Below, one piece after another: positions 1 to 7,622 of a DNA stretch of 26,776 nt. Source of the stretch: an uncultured Porphyromonas sp. (GTDB taxonomy: Bacteria; Bacteroidota; Bacteroidia; Bacteroidales; Porphyromonadaceae); NCBI GenBank assembly GCA_902490315.1, contig CABUDK010000016.1, positions 1-26,776 of the forward strand. Direction: 5' to 3'. Below the pieces are notes generated by a model that ran no database searches, was not told the DNA's origin, and saw only the letters and a list, made by a program, of their open reading frames with translations. A program made the position numbers and the translations under genes. Every line of letters starts with the position of its first letter. Positions within the stretch are counted from its first letter, which is position 1.

Positions 1-13
1 TACATCAATACTC

Positions 14-2020
14 TCATCTTGTAGGACGCTCTTCGTTGCTGGTTGTATAGTATAGGTAGTTAGCCAAAGGGGTCTCCTCGCTGTTGTACCGCTCCAGGGT
101 CACCAAGGCGCGCAAGACCTCCGCACAGCTCATCGCAAAAGAGATACCGCCGTGACTATCGTAAGGCGGGTTGCCATCGTACAGCTCACTCAGTGTCGAG
201 ATCCCGTGATGCTGTAGCTCATCCTGTATATCTCCGAGCAGGCGTGCTAGGTGGGTCACACCGCTACGCCCATTGATCTTCAGATAAGCATCCGTGTAGG
301 CACCCAGTAGCCAAGGCCAAGCGGAGCCATTGTAGTAAGCATGCTCTCGCTGCTCTTGAAGTCCGCTGCACTGCTCCACATAGCCCTCACTGCGGGGGCT
401 CAGCGAGCGAATACCCTTTGGCGTGAGTAGCTCAGAGGTCACGATCCCTAGCACTTGTCGCTGCTTAGCACGGCTCAGCGGGCAGAACGGCAGCGAGATA
501 GCTATCAGCATATCGGGACGGACGGCCCGCTCACGATAGCCCTCCTTGGTAACGTAGTCATATAGGTAGCCGTAGGGATTGACAAAGGTCTGCTCGAAGG
601 CAGGTCCCAAGCGTTCGATTACGCTAGCCAGCTCCTCGGGAAAGCTCCCTTCGCCACGAGCCTCACGGTAGAAGCAGAGCGCATTGTACCACAGGCCGTT
701 CACCTCCACCAGATAGCCCCGTCGTGGCACGACCGCTTGCCCCGCTATCGTTGAGTCCATCCAGGTGACTGGAGGCGTGCCACTTCCCTCGGCATAGAGC
801 AGTCCGTTTGGCTCGATGCGCAGGATCGGGTGGCGGTCGCTCAGGTAGTAGTCGATGATGCGCCCCACGAAGTCTAGGTAGAAGGTGCGGTGGCTGTCGT
901 CTGGATACTCAGCGAGGAAGAGCTGTATAGCTCGTATTGCCCAGAGCCCCACATCGGGGTCGCGCACTCCCTCCATATCTAGTGGCAGCGCGATCTGCTT
1001 GATGAAGTTGATACTGCTCCGTATGAAGGTGCTCATCACATTGTGAAAGCGCTCTGGGTGATCGCTGTAGATCGAGCACCCAGGCAAAGCGACCATTTCA
1101 TCCCTCGCCCGCACCCCATACCAGGGGAAGCCCGCTAGGATATAGTGCCGATTGGATTCTGGTTTATAGTAAAACTGGCTACAAGCATTGCGCAGACAGC
1201 TCCGTAGATCCACTCGCGCCTTGCGGTGCGCCACCTCCGAGTCAAAGAGCGCTGGCAGCGTGGTCACATCTACCTCCTCTAGCTGAGCGGTGAAGTAAAC
1301 CGACTCGCCATTGCGTAGCTCCATCTCGAAGTAACCTGGCGAATAGAGATCTTCACAGCTTTCGTACCCTCGTATCTGCTCCTTAGGGTAGTGCAGGTTC
1401 TTGATCCAGTAGCCCTCATCGACCCAATGCGAGGGGGCATCCACCTGCATGTATAGATCCGGATAACCCTCATAGAGACAGGTGCGCACACCCGTCGTGC
1501 CGACAGGGTAGACGGTCGTGTGAGCGGTCTCGTTCTCATGCGATAGGAGGATCACATCCCTAAAGGCGACCACCGGACGCAGCCGCAGAGTGGTCTCGCT
1601 GTGGCTGTCGAGGAGCGTGAACTTGATAATCACCTGATTCTTGTAGTGGCAGAAGATTGACTCTCGCTGCAGGACCACCCCGCCCACACGGTATATCGTG
1701 CGCGGCATCTTGTCTATGTTGTACTCTCGTATGTACTTGTGACCATTGGGATAGACCGTGCCATCGCCGTAGAGATGCACTCCGAGGTTAAACTCCGCTC
1801 CATGCTGTATCACCGTAGCGTCTAGCGAGGAGAGGAGGATATGATTGTGACGGCTCAGGTGAGGCAGCGGCACCACGAGCAGACCGTGATACTTACGCGT
1901 GTTGCACCCCACGAGGGTCGTACAGTTGAAGGCGCCCCCACGGTTAGAGCGTATATGCTCCAGCTGTAGCGAGCGGTCTAGATTAGAAAGTGTCGTGCGG
2001 TCAAACTTGAGATAACTCAT
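14..2020 (-). CDS. Glycogen debranching enzyme (archaeal/bacterial GDE type)
   Basis: Predicted cytoplasmic enzyme that removes alpha-1,6 branches from glycogen. The N-terminal part carries the family pattern SYLKFD...RSNRGGAF...CNTRKYHGLLV seen in the Bacteroides enzymes. The C-terminal half looks like the (alpha/alpha)6 amylo-1,6-glucosidase domain, with GTPPVTWMDS, VEVNGLWYNAL and AYYNGSAWPW. The reading frame is open up to an ATG at 2095, but residues 1-25 from there have no family character. I chose the ATG at 2020 (MSYLKF), which gives 668 residues, close to the family's roughly 650. The putative promoter at 2133-2140 could serve either start. No other glycogen gene is visible. Function is secure from family motifs; the start is the main doubt. 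Confidence 0.9.
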   Translation of the reverse strand: MSYLKFDRTTLSNLDRSLQLEHIRSNRGGAFNCTTLVGCNTRKYHGLLVVPLPHLSRHNHILLSSLDATVIQHGAEFNLGVHLYGDGTVYPNGHKYIREYNIDKMPRTIYRVGGVVLQRESIFCHYKNQVIIKFTLLDSHSETTLRLRPVVAFRDVILLSHENETAHTTVYPVGTTGVRTCLYEGYPDLYMQVDAPSHWVDEGYWIKNLHYPKEQIRGYESCEDLYSPGYFEMELRNGESVYFTAQLEEVDVTTLPALFDSEVAHRKARVDLRSCLRNACSQFYYKPESNRHYILAGFPWYGVRARDEMVALPGCSIYSDHPERFHNVMSTFIRSSINFIKQIALPLDMEGVRDPDVGLWAIRAIQLFLAEYPDDSHRTFYLDFVGRIIDYYLSDRHPILRIEPNGLLYAEGSGTPPVTWMDSTIAGQAVVPRRGYLVEVNGLWYNALCFYREARGEGSFPEELASVIERLGPAFEQTFVNPYGYLYDYVTKEGYRERAVRPDMLIAISLPFCPLSRAKQRQVLGIVTSELLTPKGIRSLSPRSEGYVEQCSGLQEQREHAYYNGSAWPWLLGAYTDAYLKINGRSGVTHLARLLGDIQDELQHHGISTLSELYDGNPPYDSHGGISFAMSCAEVLRALVTLERYNSEETPLANYLYYTTSNEERPTR

Positions 2021-2132
2021 AGATAGTAAATTACTTGGAGGTAACGGTGCCACCACTCCCCTACTCCCGATCAGCGCTAGCGGCTCGGTGGTCACGTGAC
2101 AAGTGGTGCTGAGGATAACCCTCTCTGCGTTG

Positions 2133-2169
2133 CTAAGATACGAATTAACCGCTGAACGGAGGTTAATTC
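2133..2169 (-). promoter_or_regulatory. Putative promoter with perfect dyad upstream of the debranching enzyme gene
   Basis: On the minus strand an imperfect -7 box TATCTTAG (2140-2133; consensus TAnnTTTG) is preceded by TTCG, as at other promoters in this window. One base upstream lies a perfect inverted repeat, GAATTAACC (2142-2150) and GGTTAATTC (2161-2169) with a 10-nt spacer. It occupies the zone between the -7 and -33 elements, where a regulator would bind. A transcribed hairpin is less likely because the dyad lies upstream of the predicted start. The binding protein is unknown. Confidence 0.45.
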
Positions 2170-2238
2170 CCCGCTAAAAGAACAGGGCTGACGCATTATA
2201 ATAATATGAACTGAGCGAGCTCATCTCAATCTCTCCCG

Positions 2239-2349
2239 ATGAATTTTCAAATATCTCGGGGGATATTTTTGATTTTCTCCCGAAGGAATGGCGAATTTCT
2301 TCGGACTTATCATTTGATTCTTCCGAAGTTTCATTTGATTCTTCCGAAG
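2239..2349. repeat. Dispersed repeat R1, copy A (21-bp tandem units)
   Basis: This segment aligns with 20436-20589 over its length, including the leading AT-rich part. The core is a 21-bp unit beginning TTCCGAAG: units at 2300-2320 (variant, TTCGGACT start), 2321-2341 and a partial one at 2342-2349. Copy B has twice as many units. On the minus strand the unit reads in frame as EESNETS, but copy B has a stop in that frame, so coding is doubtful. Confidence 0.75.
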
Positions 2350-2359
2350 AATTTTTTCT

Positions 2360-2395
2360 TTCCTCCCGAGGAAATCGAAATTTCCTCGGGAGGAA
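2360..2395. repeat. Perfect 16-bp inverted repeat (hairpin)
   Basis: The left arm 2360-2375 (TTCCTCCCGAGGAAAT) and the right arm 2380-2395 are exact reverse complements around a 4-nt CGAA loop. It follows R1 copy A directly. It lacks a convincing T-run on either side of the kind an intrinsic terminator would show, so its role is open. Confidence 0.8.
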
Positions 2396-2433
2396 TTTGG
2401 GAAATTCCTCGAGAGGCTTGGGATAAAACGAGA

Positions 2434-2488
2434 CTGTTGCCAAAGTCAACAGTTTCACAATCTTGCTTGCAAGATTGTCTAGACTTTG
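2434..2488. repeat. Nested and competing inverted repeats
   Basis: ACAATCTTGC (2457-2466) pairs with GCAAGATTGT (2469-2478). It is enclosed by CAAAGTC (2441-2447) pairing with GACTTTG (2482-2488). A third pair, CTGTTG (2434-2439) with CAACAG (2447-2452), shares base 2447 with the outer helix and encloses its left arm, so the two would compete. No adjacent gene or promoter explains it. Confidence 0.6.
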
Positions 2489-2611
2489 CAGAAAGGATGA
2501 AGAGCAAGGCGCTGAGGGTGAGGTCTGAAGGGAGCATACCTCCGTATGTGACCGAAGCCGAATCCCGAAAGCAACACAGCGATTCGCCTTTATGCAATAG
2601 CATCAAAACGA

Positions 2612-2650
2612 ACGTAGGGACGCACGGCACGATGCCGTACGTCCCTACGT
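2612..2650 (-). terminator. Putative terminator of the fimbrillin-like operon
   Basis: Arms of 17 bases (2612-2628 and 2634-2650) with one mismatch enclose a 5-nt loop. On the minus strand the stem is followed by TTCGTTTTG, a modest T-rich tail. It lies about 60 bases beyond the stop codon at 2708, so it could end the operon. The GTAGGGACG-type stem also resembles common Bacteroidales intergenic palindromes, so it may be a repeat that serves as a terminator. Confidence 0.55.
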
Positions 2651-2707
2651 TATTCGTTAGCGGGCTGCCTCTCGCGCTAGGCGACGAAGGCTCGCAGGTG
2701 TGACTGA

Positions 2708-4150
2708 TTACTCGATCGTGATGTCATCGATGAGGAGGTCATAGACACCTGTCTTACCAGTCTTAATAGCAAAGAGGTTGCCACTCTTAGCAATAGACCT
2801 ACCACTGATGTCCAGCGTTACCTTAACCCAGTCGGTAGCGGTAATACTACCACTGTACTGATTATTTTTAGCAACAGACAGATTAGCATCAGCGTTGTTG
2901 ACAACTCCTAAGTTGTAAGTATAGTATTTCTCACCCTTGCTAGTCACGAATAGGTCTGGATCTGTTTTATCCTCAGGATACAGATTGAACGATAGGCTCT
3001 TGCCAGTTACCGTACCCTTGATGTAGAATGAGATCTTGGTCTTGCCAGAGAAGTCCTTGCCTGCATTGTTCATAGCAGTAAAGAGGTAGTCATTACCAGT
3101 AGGCGTACCCTTGATGTGGAGAGCTGTACTGCCATTGCGACCAGCACCTGTTGCTTCAGTAGCATAGTCCTTTAGACCGAAGCGATTTAGTGTACCCGTG
3201 AAAGCTGCGAAGTCCTCAAAGTTTGCACCGGGGAAGAGTAGCTCACCGGTAGTGGGCTGTGGCTCTGGATCGGGATCGGGAGTAGGCTCCGTACCACCAT
3301 TGTCATCAGGATTAACGACGATAGGGTCCTCATCTACGACGTCCCAGTCAGCGATCTGACCATTGATCTCGTCTACCGTGAGCGCACCAGATGCGAGGGT
3401 GACATTGAACTTGTGGTTCTTGCCAGACTGAAGAGCGAGGCTAGCGAAGGTGTAGCTGTAGCTCTTGCCGTCGCTGAGCGTGATGACTAGCTTAGCATTA
3501 GCATTGGTAGCAGGGATGACAATCGTTGGAGCGAAGGCGCCATTAGCAAGCTGCAGCTTTTGCGTAGCCGTTGCCGTGCCGTTGGTGAGTGTACCATCAG
3601 CGATCTTCATTGAGCTGGTGGTGACGATGCCCTCTAGCTGAGCTGAGGTGATAGTCGTACCAGCGGGTAGACCAGCCATGGTGAAGCTCACGAGAGCTAG
3701 CTTGTGCGTAAACTGTAGTACGTGGTTAGCACCCGTAGCGTCCTTGGCAGTCTTGATGCCCGTCAGGTTATTGGAGTAGAGGACGTCAGTCTGATCGTTG
3801 GTCAGGTCGATAGCTAGATCGGTCGTAGCGCTAGCGCTATAAGGATAGTAGCTGACGAAGTTGACCGTCTGCCCCTCGGCAAAGGTTAGTCCAGTAGTGG
3901 CAGGGGCAAAGGTAGCTGTAGCACCTCCTGCGGTGGTCTTGTACTCTACGTTGGTAGCGGTAGCGTCACCAGTCATAGAGATACCGATGGCATCGTTTGC
4001 CTCGAAGGCATTGTTTGCCATACGGAGGTTGAGCGTTGGGATGTTTGAGCCAAACTGCATCGCCTCTGGCTGTAGGCACTCACCTTTGTTGTCCTTGTTA
4101 CAGGCAGTAAGTGCGAGTAGTGCTAGTGCACCGACAAGTAGTTTCTTCAT
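2708..4150 (-). CDS. Fimbrillin-family lipoprotein with C-terminal beta-sandwich-like module
   Basis: 480-residue surface lipoprotein. The signal peptide ends in a lipobox LTAC with Cys17. Residues about 30-270 resemble the Mfa-like fimbrillin fold: FEANDAIGISMTG, VNFVSYYPYSA, LQFTHKLALVSFTMAGLPAG and the closing NGQIADWD. A Pro/Asp-rich linker (about 277-300) leads to a C-terminal domain (about 303-480) ending in LLIDDITIE, a pattern common in carbohydrate-binding-like beta-sandwiches. It is the last gene of a three-gene operon, 34 bases after its neighbour. It could be a minor fimbrial or adhesin component, but no fimbrial shaft or assembly genes are in view, so the ligand and role are unknown. 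Confidence 0.8.
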   Translation of the reverse strand: MKKLLVGALALLALTACNKDNKGECLQPEAMQFGSNIPTLNLRMANNAFEANDAIGISMTGDATATNVEYKTTAGGATATFAPATTGLTFAEGQTVNFVSYYPYSASATTDLAIDLTNDQTDVLYSNNLTGIKTAKDATGANHVLQFTHKLALVSFTMAGLPAGTTITSAQLEGIVTTSSMKIADGTLTNGTATATQKLQLANGAFAPTIVIPATNANAKLVITLSDGKSYSYTFASLALQSGKNHKFNVTLASGALTVDEINGQIADWDVVDEDPIVVNPDDNGGTEPTPDPDPEPQPTTGELLFPGANFEDFAAFTGTLNRFGLKDYATEATGAGRNGSTALHIKGTPTGNDYLFTAMNNAGKDFSGKTKISFYIKGTVTGKSLSFNLYPEDKTDPDLFVTSKGEKYYTYNLGVVNNADANLSVAKNNQYSGSITATDWVKVTLDISGRSIAKSGNLFAIKTGKTGVYDLLIDDITIE

Positions 4151-4184
4151 GTCTTGTTCTATTTAGGTGTTTATTGATTATTTG

Positions 4185-5645
4185 CTATTTAACAGTTAAA
4201 GCCTCGACTTGATAAGTCGTGGAGTGGAGAGGCTCCTGAGAAGCCTCGTAGAGGAGGGCTATGTAGCCAGCCTCAGCAGAGCCTGCGATAGCGTAGCTCT
4301 TCTTGTAGTGCTGATTGCCATAGCCACGCGGGGAAGTGCTATCGTTGATGACCTCTAGCGTCTTGACGAGTGCGCCATCCTTGTCTAGCTGCTGGACAGT
4401 GAGCGTAGCTCCGTTGGTGTGTCCCGAGCTGTATGTTAGCTCTACCGTATAGCTAGAGCCTGCGGTCATCTGCAGACGTGGCGTGATGAGGACACATTTG
4501 TTTACGGGATCCGTAGACTTATAGGCACTGGCCTGAGCATAGTGCACGTCGCCGAAAGAGCGCTTCTGGAAGTCACGCGTACCGACGAGTGCTTTGTTGA
4601 GCCAGCCTGGAAGCGCAAAAGGATCGTAGTCCTTACCCCCCTTGGCGAAGTCATCGTTGAGCGGTAGTGCACGAGCCGTCTGTGTAAGGTCTACACTATA
4701 GATATTCTCGCCAGCCGGCTTGGGGTCAGGCGTAGGCGTTTCGGTCGGTGTAACCACAATATTAGAAACAGTGCCATCGTCCTCCCAATCCACGATCTGC
4801 CCATTGACTAGATCTATAGATATACCCCCTTGCTGCTCGTCGAAGGTGATGTTATAGTAGTAGATCTTGTTGCTAATGATGTCCAGCTGCTTGATTGCCT
4901 TGGTGTAGGTGCGTCCATTGCTGAGCGTGAGCTGTAGCTCTACGTCTACAATATCCTTCGGAAGAATAAGAGTCGAGGCAGAGCGCTGGTCTGCACCGAT
5001 GGTGAGGGGTAGCGTCTCCTTCGAACTATATGGTGTGCGTAGCTCGCCCGTGAGGACGTCAAAGTCGCCCTCGACGACCATGCCTTGTAGCTTCATCGAT
5101 TGCAGCGTTACACCTGCGGGAAGTCCCTGGACAGTGAAGACGATGCGTGAGAGGACATGTCCGAAGAGGAGCGTGTACTCCTTCTTCTCTACACGAGGTG
5201 CCACCTCCCGGTGATGAGCCCAGAGGAGGTCAATGGGCTCCTTGATTAGATCAAGGTGTATAATCCCCTTCTGAACGGCTGTGCGGTAGGGAGCGTAGGC
5301 GTAGAAGTCTAGCTCCTTAACGGTGCTGGGGTAGATGCGGTCAGCAGTTGTCGTGGGGTGAAAGATCGCTATCTCTCCACCAGGGATGGCATGGTAGTGT
5401 AGGTTATTGCGCTCCTCAGCACCACGCGCATAGACACCGATCTGGTCGCTCACGTCAAAGCGTTCGTTCGTAGCGCGCACCTCCTTGTCGCTGAGACGTA
5501 TGTTGCTCTTGAAGACTATGTAGTCCTTAGCTTGCGCTCCGTCTGCATCGGGGCAAGTGGTACAGCGAGACTGCTCCTTGGTACAAGAGGTGGCTAGGAG
5601 TAGCGTCGTGAGTAGTATAGAGATTGTTGTCAGTAACTTATTCAT
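4185..5645 (-). CDS. Fimbrillin-family lipoprotein with a different C-terminal module
   Basis: 486-residue lipoprotein with lipobox ATSC, Cys21. The N-terminal half (about 40-290) is paralogous to its neighbours: FDVSDQIGVYARG, NLHYHAIPGGEIAIF, LDFYAYAPYRT, LPAGVTLQSMKLQGM and NGQIVDWEDD. A short Pro/Thr linker (about 299-312) precedes a C-terminal region (about 315-486) containing LPGWLNKALVG and SYTVELTYSSG. That part resembles choice-of-anchor-J or DUF5017-like extracellular beta-sandwiches, an assignment made by eye only. It lies 20 bases after the nuclease-bearing gene, so it is very likely cotranscribed. Probably exported to the cell surface; substrate or partner unknown. Confidence 0.75.
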   Translation of the reverse strand: MNKLLTTISILLTTLLLATSCTKEQSRCTTCPDADGAQAKDYIVFKSNIRLSDKEVRATNERFDVSDQIGVYARGAEERNNLHYHAIPGGEIAIFHPTTTADRIYPSTVKELDFYAYAPYRTAVQKGIIHLDLIKEPIDLLWAHHREVAPRVEKKEYTLLFGHVLSRIVFTVQGLPAGVTLQSMKLQGMVVEGDFDVLTGELRTPYSSKETLPLTIGADQRSASTLILPKDIVDVELQLTLSNGRTYTKAIKQLDIISNKIYYYNITFDEQQGGISIDLVNGQIVDWEDDGTVSNIVVTPTETPTPDPKPAGENIYSVDLTQTARALPLNDDFAKGGKDYDPFALPGWLNKALVGTRDFQKRSFGDVHYAQASAYKSTDPVNKCVLITPRLQMTAGSSYTVELTYSSGHTNGATLTVQQLDKDGALVKTLEVINDSTSPRGYGNQHYKKSYAIAGSAEAGYIALLYEASQEPLHSTTYQVEALTVK

Positions 5646-5665
5646 AGTAGTAGGTGAGCTACAGA

Positions 5666-7237
5666 TTAGTTATCAAGTACGGGGACATCGTTGAGCGCAG
5701 GGAAGAAGTCAAAGCCTGTCTTCTCCTCCATCTCACGGAGCGTCTTTTTGTAGTTGTTAGGTTTTCCTGAAAAGCCCTCGTGCGGTATGCACCACGCCTT
5801 GGAGTGCCAGCGCTCCTGCTTGTCGCGCCATACGACTACCTTATAGAAGTAGTCAGGTACTGGGCAAGCCACATTACTTCGATCCCGAGTGTACTTATAG
5901 TTCGTATCGTCAAAGCCTACGCCCGTCACTACATAGAGCGTGTCGACACTCTCAGCAAGCGTGCGTACATCGCCCTCTAGCTGTTGCCAGATACCACCAT
6001 TATGGGTTTGCTTCTGCGGCACCATATTAGAGTAGTAGAACGTGCTGGCGTTATCAGCCCGAGAGGAGAGTCGATCAGCGCTAGGAATTTGGTGTCCTCG
6101 AGAGTAGCCGACATAAGCCCCCGTCAAGTTTGGTTGATACGCCTTAGAGATATCCGGATCATAGCCCCAAGCATCAGTACGCTTAACCTTTTTATCCATT
6201 ACATCCTTGTAGAGCGGATAAGCGACATAGTGAGCTAGGTGCAGCTTCGTATCATATAGGAGGAAGTAGTTGCGTGCCGAGCGATTGCTCGGGAGCATGT
6301 GCTGCACCTCCAGCGTATTGGGGAGCGCCGTCTTGGCGGGTAGCTCTAAGTAACGGCCAACCTCTGTGACCTTGCCCGTGCCTGTATCCTTGAGCGTGAT
6401 GGTGTGGGTGCGCTGCTGTCCCATGATGAGACTCTGCCCCTCACGTAGTGGCCAGGTGTAGGTACGTCCGTTGGGCAGGGTGAAGAGTACCTTCATCTCG
6501 CTCGTGGTCGTCTCGATAGGTAGGAGCAGTGCCGTGGCCGTAACGGTAGCCCCCGAGACGGTGACTGGCACGGAGATCTCAGCCGTAGAGCTAGTATCGA
6601 CCTGCCACTGACGACTATAGAGGTCTAGCGTACCCGTCGTCGGCATACCAACGATGCGCACCTGGACACCCTCTAGAGAACCACCATCCTCACTGCGCAT
6701 CTCAAAGCGGAGCGAGGCGAGTGCCTGACGAAAGATTAGTTCCTTTGCGACATCGGGCGCAATGGCTGAGAGATTGTCCGAGATAAGGAGCGGCTTGAGC
6801 GAAGCTTGATCAGCAACGCTGTAAGCGATCTTGCCCCCCTGCGTCTGAGCATTGTAGGGGTAGTAAGCGAGGATGTCATACTTCATCGATGAATCCCAAG
6901 CCACCTTCTGCTGCTCGTCGACTGGCTGGAAGGTAGCGATGCCCCCGCCACGGATCGTCTTGTAGTGTAGGTTGCTATGCTGTAGTTGCTCAGCTGACCA
7001 AGTGGTATTCTGCGCCGTGCGACGTACGTAGATACCTATCTGATCGCCAGCCTCCCATGCGGTGCCAGCGACGCGCAGGTCGTAGTCCTGCTGTGAGGCT
7101 AAGAAAGTCTGATTGGTCTCGCTCTGAGGCTGCTCCGCTTCCCCCTGCCTACCGCTTGGCTGGCAAGCAGCCGTCAGCAGCAAGCTCCAAGAGGTTACTA
7201 AGAGCGCAAAGAGTAGACGATATGTCCTATTTACCAT
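5666..7237 (-). CDS. Fimbrillin-like lipoprotein fused to a DNA/RNA non-specific endonuclease domain
   Basis: 523 residues with lipobox LTAAC, Cys25. Residues about 45-290 match the fimbrillin-like part of the two downstream genes: WEAGDQIGIYVRR, NLHYKTIRGGGIATF, YDILAYYPYNA and FTLPNGRTYTW. From about 320 to 515 there is a NUC (Serratia nuclease-type, PF01223-like) domain. It has YSRGHQIPSAD with His382 as the likely general base, YYSNMVPQ, and Asn413 and Glu421 in HNGGIWQQLEGD. The spacing (31 and 39 residues after His) is close to that of Serratia nuclease H89/N119/E127. The usual Asp of DRGH is Ser379. It would be an outer-membrane-anchored nuclease, perhaps degrading extracellular nucleic acid. 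It is first in its operon, with the promoter near 7322. Confidence 0.88.
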   Translation of the reverse strand: MVNRTYRLLFALLVTSWSLLLTAACQPSGRQGEAEQPQSETNQTFLASQQDYDLRVAGTAWEAGDQIGIYVRRTAQNTTWSAEQLQHSNLHYKTIRGGGIATFQPVDEQQKVAWDSSMKYDILAYYPYNAQTQGGKIAYSVADQASLKPLLISDNLSAIAPDVAKELIFRQALASLRFEMRSEDGGSLEGVQVRIVGMPTTGTLDLYSRQWQVDTSSTAEISVPVTVSGATVTATALLLPIETTTSEMKVLFTLPNGRTYTWPLREGQSLIMGQQRTHTITLKDTGTGKVTEVGRYLELPAKTALPNTLEVQHMLPSNRSARNYFLLYDTKLHLAHYVAYPLYKDVMDKKVKRTDAWGYDPDISKAYQPNLTGAYVGYSRGHQIPSADRLSSRADNASTFYYSNMVPQKQTHNGGIWQQLEGDVRTLAESVDTLYVVTGVGFDDTNYKYTRDRSNVACPVPDYFYKVVVWRDKQERWHSKAWCIPHEGFSGKPNNYKKTLREMEEKTGFDFFPALNDVPVLDN

Positions 7238-7321
7238 AGATTAGTTTGATGTCAAATTAACTGGAATGTATGATACCGTAGCAACTAGCGGAGGTCGCTA
7301 TGAGCCTACCAAGAGACAATG

Positions 7322-7329
7322 CAAAAGTA
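7322..7329 (-). promoter_or_regulatory. Putative -7 box of the fimbrillin/nuclease operon
   Basis: TACTTTTG on the minus strand matches the Bacteroidetes -7 consensus TAnnTTTG, about 85 bases upstream of the first gene. No clear TTG -33 element is found at the usual distance, so this rests on one box and its position. The leader would include a small stem (7286-7300) whose loop reads ACCTC on the minus strand. Confidence 0.45.
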
Positions 7330-7554
7330 CTCCCACAAAGTCACTCTATCGTTGCTGCGATGTTACAAAGCTACTAAAAAATAGTCTGTCAGCCAATGGA
7401 ATTCGATTTTTCTTCCAAAGGTGAGGCTTCATAATGTATGAAACTAATTCAAGCCTCCCCTTACGAAATACACTCCTTGCCGTTGGCTAGGTAATTCCCG
7501 CTATGAGAGCTTACTTCAGGCTTTCACCCATTAGACAATGCGCATGCTGGGCAT

Positions 7555-7597
7555 ACGAAAAGAAGCTCCGTCGCAAGTAACTTGCGACGGAGCTTCT
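7555..7597 (-). terminator. Strong intrinsic terminator of the sigma-factor operon
   Basis: The palindrome 7561-7597 has 18-base perfect arms around one central base and contains GCTCCGTCGCAAG. On the minus strand it is followed at once by TTTTCG. It begins about 25 bases after the stop codon at 7623. Confidence 0.9.
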
Positions 7598-7622
7598 CAT
7601 GTTTTGGAATGTTTTTGTTTGG

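Larger units (their letters stand above)
2096..2707. other. Hairpin-rich region without a convincing gene
   Basis: This 612-base stretch lies between the debranching enzyme gene and the fimbrillin-like operon. It holds the dyad promoter, repeat R1 copy A (2239-2349), a perfect 16-bp hairpin (2360-2395), nested inverted repeats (2434-2488) and a terminator-like stem (2612-2650). Open frames exist on both strands but overlap one another, run through the palindromes and repeats, and show no recognisable domain. The part from about 2490 to 2600 has no feature I can name. The segment looks like an accumulation of intergenic repeat units. Confidence 0.6.
7238..7622. other. Region without a gene: operon leader, hairpin and terminator
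   Basis: These 385 bases hold the leader and promoter of the fimbrillin/nuclease operon (to about 7330) and the terminator of the sigma-factor operon (7555-7597). Between them, AAGGTGAGGCTT (7418-7429) pairs with 7451-7462 with one mismatch, and TTCATA...TATGAA lies inside its loop. I see no open frame of substance. The hairpin lies about 90 bases upstream of the promoter and is unexplained. Confidence 0.6.

Noticed and set aside
2021..2095. N-terminal extension of the debranching enzyme from the ATG at 2095
   Set aside because: The extra 25 residues lack family similarity; the ATG at 2020 begins the conserved SYLKFD segment. The longer form cannot be excluded.
2239..2703. Open frames of 154 codons (+) and of 94 and 99 codons (-) in the gene-free stretch
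   Set aside because: They overlap each other on both strands, pass through R1 and perfect palindromes, and show no domain, signal peptide or promoter that fits.
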